From Pseudomonadota bacterium (GTDB lineage: Bacteria > Pseudomonadota > Alphaproteobacteria > Acetobacterales > Acetobacteraceae): DNA of 10,352 nt. A program made the position numbers and the translations under genes. This document shows positions 6,887 to 10,352 of this stretch, piece after piece. The stretch covers positions 1 through 10,352 of the forward strand of contig JAJZVS010000105.1 of the NCBI GenBank assembly GCA_021845555.1. Direction: 5' to 3'. Position 1 is the first letter of the stretch, and each line of letters opens with the position of its first letter. The notes below the pieces were generated by a model. The model was not told where the DNA came from, did not search any database, and worked only from the letters and a program-made list of their open reading frames with translations.

Positions 6887-7049
6887 CCCGGATTTCTCAC
6901 AGTCTGCGCGGGCGCTGGCTCGGTCTTTGCCGCGTCAGGGGCTTTGCGCTCCTTGCCAATACGGCCTGTATCGGGCGCGTCGCGCAAAACCCCTGACACG
7001 ACAAATCCCTTCGCCATCGCGCCGCGATCCTGTGAGAAATCCGGGCTAG
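6883..7049. mobile_element. MITE-like palindromic element with CTAG ends between convergent genes
   Basis: CCCGGATTTCTCACAG at 6887-6902 is perfectly inverted at 7030-7045, and both ends are bordered outside by CTAG (6883-6886 and 7046-7049), giving 20 perfectly inverted bases. A second pair of inverted arms (6931-6949 and 6982-7000) matches at 17 of 19 positions. A small ATAC/GTAT pair (6959-6962 and 6968-6971) sits at the same centre, near 6965. The whole element could fold into one long hairpin and has no credible reading frame. This layout fits a non-autonomous transposable element with a 4-bp CTAG target duplication; because CTAG is itself palindromic, it could instead belong to the terminal repeats. 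Lying between the ends of acr3 (+) and the GNAT gene (-), it may also act as a two-way terminator, although no T-run follows the stem. Confidence 0.65.
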
Positions 7050-7059
7050 GCGTTGCGGT

Positions 7060-7527
7060 TCAGAGAACGAGAACCAGGAACTGGTTGAAGTCGCTCCTGA
7101 CGTAATCCGCGAACGCCTCGCCATCGACGAAGCCGCGCCGGCGGTAGAGTGCGAGCGCCGGCGCGAAGGCGGGCCCGCTGCCGGTCTCCAGATACAGCCG
7201 GCGCATGCCGCGCGCGCGGGCGGTTCCGATGATGTGCTCGAGGAGCAGCGCCGACACACCCCGGCGCAGATGGTCGGGATGCGTCCGCATCGACTTCAGC
7301 TCTCCGCTGCCGTCCCCGAGCGCCTTGAGGGCGCCGATGCCGACGACCGCCTCCCCTTCCCGCACGGACCAGACGGTCACCTCCGGCGCCAACAGCCCCG
7401 ACAGGTCGAGCGCGAACACGCTGCCGGGCGGCGAATTTGCGTGCATCCCGGACAGATGGAGCGCGAGCAGCGCCCGGGTGGCCGCGCCCGACAGGTCGTC
7501 CCGACAAATCTGGAACGCGCCCGCCAT
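7060..7527 (-). CDS. GNAT family N-acetyltransferase
   Basis: This 155-residue GNAT-fold protein is last in a three-gene operon. The acetyl-CoA site is visible as LKSMRTHPDHLRRGVSALLLEHIIGTA (about residues 77-103), with the motif A R/Q-x-x-G-x-A form (RRGVSA). It is followed by the MRRLYLETG strand (about 108-116) and the ALALYRRRGFVDGEAF motif B segment (about 124-139). These match the YedL-like or PaiA-like small GNATs, whose substrates (amines, amino acids or antibiotics) cannot be told from sequence. The start ATG (7525-7527) lies two bases after the stop of the DehI-like gene, so translation is likely coupled. The end is 10 bases from the palindromic element. Confidence 0.85.
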   Translation of the reverse strand: MAGAFQICRDDLSGAATRALLALHLSGMHANSPPGSVFALDLSGLLAPEVTVWSVREGEAVVGIGALKALGDGSGELKSMRTHPDHLRRGVSALLLEHIIGTARARGMRRLYLETGSGPAFAPALALYRRRGFVDGEAFADYVRSDFNQFLVLVL

Positions 7528-7529
7528 CG

Positions 7530-8369
7530 TCAGCCGGTCCGCTCGGGCAGCGCGTCGAGGATCAGGCGGCCGAACAGCGCCATTTCCGGGCTGGTCTGGC
7601 CGTAACGGTCGATCGCCGCGCCGATGCCGGCCAGCGTCCGCCCATCGGCCGGCGGCGCGCTGGCGAGCGGCGGCAGATGCGCCACGATCCCTTGCGCCGC
7701 CGCGCGCGCCGCGGCGCGGAACGCCTCCCCGGCGGCGAGCGTCTCGGGTGCGACGAAGCGTGGGGCGAGCGTATCCGCCAGCCACTGCAACAGCCCCGGC
7801 CAATGCGCGAACTGGCGATAGAGGCCCGGCACGAACGGCGTCTCCCCAACCGTGGTGGCGAGCCGCATCAGCACCGCGCGCCGCGCCGGATCGAGCGACG
7901 CCGGATCGAGCGTGGCCGGCACCGCGGGCAGCGGCGGCGGCGGCGTCCAGCCGGTGGGGAAGCCGTCCCCTGCAGGGCGTTCGCCTGCCAGCAGCCGCTT
8001 CAGGCAAGCGCCCATCACCAGATTGACCGGCGCCACACGCGCGAAGGTTTCCGCCGCGGCGCGGATAGCGGCGAGCGACGCGGCGTCGATCTCCCATTCA
8101 AACAACGTCGCCGCCGGCACCGGGGCGGCAGGCGGGAGCCGCGCCGCCCCGGCGAGCCGCCAGCCCGCTTCCTGGATCGCGCCCGCCGTCATCGCCGGGC
8201 GCAGCGCCGCCCAGGCCCATTCCAGCATCCCCGGAAAGGTCGCCAGGTGGCGTTGCAGCGAGGACACGTAGGTCACGCCGGAGAAACAGCGGATCTCCGC
8301 ATAGATCTCCGCGATCCGGCCGGTGGCCTGATCCTCCGGCAGTTCGGCGAGCAGCGGGGCGGTGGCCAT
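7530..8369 (-). CDS. DehI-type 2-haloacid dehalogenase family protein
   Basis: This 279-residue protein resembles the group I haloacid dehalogenase DehI, which hydrolyses both D- and L-2-haloacids by direct attack of water on the substrate. Supporting signs are GRIAEIYAEIR near residue 20, VTYVSSLQRHLATFPGMLEWAWAALRP (about 32-58) and a second, similar unit TPFVPGLYRQFAHWPGLLQWLADTLAPRF (about 177-205). This internal duplication is the pseudo-dimer architecture known for DehI. APVNLVMGACLKRLLAGE (about 113-130) also fits the family. I cannot place the catalytic Asp with confidence, so activity is unproven; many homologues are annotated only by family. A GGGAGA ribosome-binding site overlaps the stop region of the upstream CoA-transferase gene, whose end is 12 bases away. 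It is the middle gene of the operon. Confidence 0.7.
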   Translation of the reverse strand: MATAPLLAELPEDQATGRIAEIYAEIRCFSGVTYVSSLQRHLATFPGMLEWAWAALRPAMTAGAIQEAGWRLAGAARLPPAAPVPAATLFEWEIDAASLAAIRAAAETFARVAPVNLVMGACLKRLLAGERPAGDGFPTGWTPPPPLPAVPATLDPASLDPARRAVLMRLATTVGETPFVPGLYRQFAHWPGLLQWLADTLAPRFVAPETLAAGEAFRAAARAAAQGIVAHLPPLASAPPADGRTLAGIGAAIDRYGQTSPEMALFGRLILDALPERTG

Positions 8370-8381
8370 GCGGTCGTCTCC

Positions 8382-9557
8382 CTACAGCACCCCGGCGGCG
8401 CGGAGCGCGGTGCGTTCGTCCGGCGTATAGCCGGCTTCGGCGAGGATTTCCTCGGCGTGCTCCCCCGGTTCCGGCGCGGGGCGGCGCACGCGGCAGGGGT
8501 GGCGTTCCAGTTTCATCGGAAACCCCAGCATGCGCACCGTGCCGTGGCCGGGATGCGGAACGTCCAGCACCATCTCCTGCGCCATCAGTTGCGGGTCGCT
8601 CAGCGCCTCGGCGACGGTGGCAACCGGCCCGCAGGGGACGCCGGCGGCGTTCAGCAGCGTCACCCAATGCGCCGTCGTTTCCCCGGCGAGCCGTCCGCCG
8701 ACGATCGCGTTGATGCGCGCGCGGTTCGCCACCCGCGCGGCGTTGGTGGCATACAGCGGATCACGCGCAAGAGCGGGCGCCCCGAGCGCCGCCGCCAACC
8801 GCGCGAAGAATGCATCGTCGGGGATCGCCAGCGCCAGTTCGCCGTCCCGGGTCGGGAACACGCCATAGGGCGCGGCGATCGGATGGTCGTTGCCGCCGCG
8901 TGCCGGCGCGGTGCCGGTGGCGAGGTAGTTGGCCGCCGCATAGGACAGGAAACTCGCCATCGCGTTGGTCAGGCTGACCTCGATCCGTTCCCCCTGCCCG
9001 CTCGCGCGTGCCCGCGGCGCGGCAGCGGCGATGGCGAGCGCGGCATAGAGGCCGGCGATCAGGTCGGAGACCGGCAGGCCGGAGCGCAGCGGCGGCCCGT
9101 CGGCCATGCCGTTCATGCTCATGAACCCGCTCAGCGCCTGGGCGATGAAGTCGAACGCCGGGCGGTCGCGATAGGGACCCGTGCCGCCGAAGCCGTTGAT
9201 GCTGCACACGACCAGGCTGGGGTGGAGCGCGCGCAGGCGGTCTGCGTCGAAGCCGAGGCGGGCCAGCACGCCGGGGCGGAAATTCTCCACCAGCACGTCG
9301 GCGCCGGCGATCAGCCGGGCCAGCACGTCGCACGCCTCGGGGCGTTTCAGATCGAGGCGCAGCGCGCGCTTGTTGCGGTTGAACGCGGCGAAATACCAGG
9401 ACAGCCCGTCCCGGACCGCGCCCTGGCGGCGGACGGAATCGCCCTCCGGCGGCTCGATCTTCACCACGTCGGCGCCGAGATCGCCGAGCAGCATGGTGCA
9501 GAACGGGCCGGACAGCACGCGGGTGAGGTCGATCACGCGCAGACCGGACAGCGGCAT
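8382..9557 (-). CDS. CaiB/BaiF (family III) CoA-transferase
   Basis: This 391-residue family III CoA-transferase would move CoA between carboxylic acids (formyl-CoA:oxalate, carnitine or related substrates). The N-terminus LSGLRVIDLTRVLSGPFCTMLLGDLGADVVKIEPPEGD is diagnostic. It is followed by FAAFNRNKRALRLDLK (about 56-71), VLVENFRPGVLARLGFD (about 88-104) and INGFGGTGPYRDRPAFDFIAQALSG (about 120-144). SDLIAGLYAA carries the expected catalytic Asp (D165, equivalent to D169 of formyl-CoA transferase). The C-terminal swivel domain is complete and the length is normal. The substrate cannot be read from sequence. It heads a three-gene operon with a DehI-like dehalogenase and a GNAT, so an acid made by dehalogenation is one possible substrate. 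The start ATG has a very strong GGAGGGG ribosome-binding site that lies inside a hairpin. Confidence 0.92.
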   Translation of the reverse strand: MPLSGLRVIDLTRVLSGPFCTMLLGDLGADVVKIEPPEGDSVRRQGAVRDGLSWYFAAFNRNKRALRLDLKRPEACDVLARLIAGADVLVENFRPGVLARLGFDADRLRALHPSLVVCSINGFGGTGPYRDRPAFDFIAQALSGFMSMNGMADGPPLRSGLPVSDLIAGLYAALAIAAAAPRARASGQGERIEVSLTNAMASFLSYAAANYLATGTAPARGGNDHPIAAPYGVFPTRDGELALAIPDDAFFARLAAALGAPALARDPLYATNAARVANRARINAIVGGRLAGETTAHWVTLLNAAGVPCGPVATVAEALSDPQLMAQEMVLDVPHPGHGTVRMLGFPMKLERHPCRVRRPAPEPGEHAEEILAEAGYTPDERTALRAAGVL

Positions 9558-9560
9558 TTT

Positions 9561-9580
9561 CCCCTCCCTTGGCGGAGGGG
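9561..9580 (-). promoter_or_regulatory. Hairpin covering the CoA-transferase Shine-Dalgarno
   Basis: CCCCTCC (9561-9567) and GGAGGGG (9574-9580) are perfect complements separated by six bases. In the minus-strand transcript the 3' arm is the GGAGGGG Shine-Dalgarno itself, three bases before the AUG at 9557. The 5' arm repeats the CCUCC of the 16S rRNA tail. The stem is 7 bp, six of them G-C, and would hide the ribosome-binding site. Whether anything opens it is unknown. Confidence 0.45.
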
Positions 9581-9808
9581 CGACGGTAGCCCGAGGGCCG
9601 GGGGCTGCGAAGACGGTGCGGGAGCGGGACGCAGGTTCCGCCTTCCGCTTCGGCGGCGGCGTGGGCAGGCCGGCGATCAGCGGTGCCGGACCCGGCGCTG
9701 CGGATCTGATTGCGCTTATCCTGCGCCGGCCCTCGTGATAGCGTCACGCAGCCGGCTTGGTGCCCGGCCGCACCGATCGACCGGTGCACTTCCGATCTGT
9801 GCCGGCAT
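9581..9808. other. Divergent intergenic region without identified genes
   Basis: This roughly 230-base gap separates the CoA-transferase operon (-) from the small membrane protein gene (+), so it should hold promoters for both directions. I find no pair of -35 and -10 elements with acceptable spacing that I would defend, and no repeat or RNA gene. Plus-strand frames that are open here are antisense GC-rich shadows. Confidence 0.35.
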
Positions 9809-9822
9809 GGAGGTCAGAGCCG

Positions 9823-10071
9823 ATGGACGACGACGTCGCAAAGCCGATGGAGGACACCTCCTCGCGGGCCTGGTTCGATCCCCCGCGCTGGGGCAGCGGC
9901 AACCAGATCCCGATCAGATGGCAAGGCTGGGCGCTCAGTATCGCGTTTGTCACCGCGATGGGGCTGACCGGCCTCTATGTGAAAGGGCACACCCGCATCG
10001 ACGCCCTGGCCGTAGAGTTCGCCGTCTATTTCGTGATCTCGCTCCTCAAGACGAACTGGTCCAAGCGTTAG
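9823..10071 (+). CDS. Small two-helix membrane protein of unknown function
   Basis: This 82-residue protein starts at ATG 9823, chosen because GGAGG at 9809-9813 lies nine bases upstream. An in-frame ATG at 9757 would add 22 residues without a ribosome-binding site. The acidic N-terminus (MDDDVAKPMEDTSS) is followed by WFDPPRWGSGNQIPIRWQGW, then a hydrophobic segment (about residues 36-53), a short polar link (KGHTRID) and a second hydrophobic segment (about 61-75), ending in TNWSKR. Small alphaproteobacterial membrane proteins with a similar 'W-F-x-P ... P-x-x-W-Q-G-W' lead are common and uncharacterised. I cannot assign a function, and the neighbours give no clue. Confidence 0.7.
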   Translation: MDDDVAKPMEDTSSRAWFDPPRWGSGNQIPIRWQGWALSIAFVTAMGLTGLYVKGHTRIDALAVEFAVYFVISLLKTNWSKR

Positions 10072-10123
10072 CCGCGGTGCTGCGGCCGACGGGGAAAGAC
10101 CCGGCCCGACCGGTCGAACGGAA

Positions 10124-10352
10124 ATGCCGCGCATGCTGCCGTTAGCGAGCCGCACGCATGGGGCGATCCAGAACGAACTCGGCCGGCTGTTGGGCAACCA
10201 CCTGTCCGGGCGCGGCGGCCCGTGCGGCGTGGTGACCACCCCGGGCGTGATCCCCCGCGTGCGCTCGGACGCCAATCTGCGCATCCCCGATCTGGCCGTG
10301 ACCTGCGCGGAATACCGCGAGGAGGAGGCGGCGCTGGCCGAGCCGGTGCTGA
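10124..10352 (+). CDS. Uma2 family (DUF820) endonuclease-like protein, N-terminally short, runs off the window
   Basis: The frame reads MPRMLPLASRTHGAIQNELG, continues with PCGVVTTPGVIPRV and SDANLRIPDLAVTC, and runs to the window edge (76 codons, no stop). The 'H-x-x-I-Q-x-E-L-x-x-L' helix and the RIPDLAVTC strand with its Asp match the Uma2 family of PD-(D/E)XK-fold proteins, abundant in cyanobacteria and some alphaproteobacteria and of mostly unknown role. Family members normally have about 40 residues before this point, including a YELIDGE-type strand. No such sequence is found in any frame of the short gap after the membrane protein gene. This copy may therefore be 5'-truncated and non-functional. 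Starts at 10124 or 10133 are both possible, and neither has a convincing ribosome-binding site. Confidence 0.7.
   Translation, partial: MPRMLPLASRTHGAIQNELGRLLGNHLSGRGGPCGVVTTPGVIPRVRSDANLRIPDLAVTCAEYREEEAALAEPVL

Noticed and set aside
9710..9741. TTGCGC followed by TGATAG as a sigma-70 promoter for the small membrane protein
   Set aside because: The spacing is about 20 bases and both hexamers are poor matches.
9789..9798. CTTCCGATCT, identical to the last ten bases of a common sequencing adapter
   Set aside because: The match stops at ten bases and sequence on both sides is normal GC-rich DNA. Chance is a sufficient explanation, though a read-level check would be easy.
7437..10145. A plus-strand frame open for about 900 codons opposite the GNAT, DehI-like and CoA-transferase genes
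   Set aside because: Its sequence is extremely Arg/Gly/His-rich with no domain, and the opposite strand has three clear protein families with stops and starts in register. It is an antisense shadow of GC-rich coding DNA.
1..10352. CRISPR arrays, tRNA or rRNA genes
   Set aside because: No regularly spaced direct repeats, cloverleaf-forming segments or conserved rRNA stretches were seen on either strand.

Overview
The window joins two DNA types. Bases 1 to about 2108 are clearly AT-richer, with mixed third codon positions. Everything after about 2110 is very GC-rich with strong G/C third positions. The GC-rich part fits a high-GC alphaproteobacterium, possibly Acetobacteraceae. That placement rests on composition and protein style only.

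Region 1 (1-1986) is an AT-rich pair on the + strand. It holds the C-terminal half of an ABC-type AAA ATPase (SMC/OLD/AriA style, with signature, Walker B and H-loop) and, 2 to 17 bases later, a DUF4435-like protein with TOPRIM-style acidic motifs. The order and domain types match PARIS-like or OLD-like two-gene anti-phage modules. The ATPase 5' end is cut by the window edge and its frame is disrupted near a run of ten C. Bases 1987-2108 show no convincing gene. Recognisable GC-rich sequence starts at about 2109, inside a broken isoprenylcysteine methyltransferase-type gene, so this looks like one end of an acquired segment.

Region 2 (2678-6886) is a tight arsenic-resistance operon on the + strand: an ArsR-ArsC fusion, an ArsJ-associated GAPDH, the ArsJ exporter and an ACR3 arsenite permease. 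Gene junctions are +2 bases, a 1-base overlap and a 4-base overlap. It encodes both arsenate routes: reduction to arsenite with export by ACR3, and conversion to 1-arseno-3-phosphoglycerate with export by ArsJ.

Region 3 (6883-7049) is a 167-bp nearly palindromic element with perfect terminal inverted repeats and CTAG at both ends. It sits exactly on the acr3 stop codon and looks like a small non-autonomous (MITE-like) insertion.

Region 4 (9557 down to 7060, - strand) is a second operon: a CaiB/BaiF-type CoA-transferase, a DehI-type 2-haloacid dehalogenase homologue and a GNAT acetyltransferase. The CoA-transferase Shine-Dalgarno lies in a strong 7-bp hairpin.

Region 5 (9823-10352, + strand) holds a small two-helix membrane protein of unknown role and a Uma2-family nuclease reading frame that seems to lack its usual N-terminus and runs off the window. 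No tRNA, rRNA or CRISPR array was seen.
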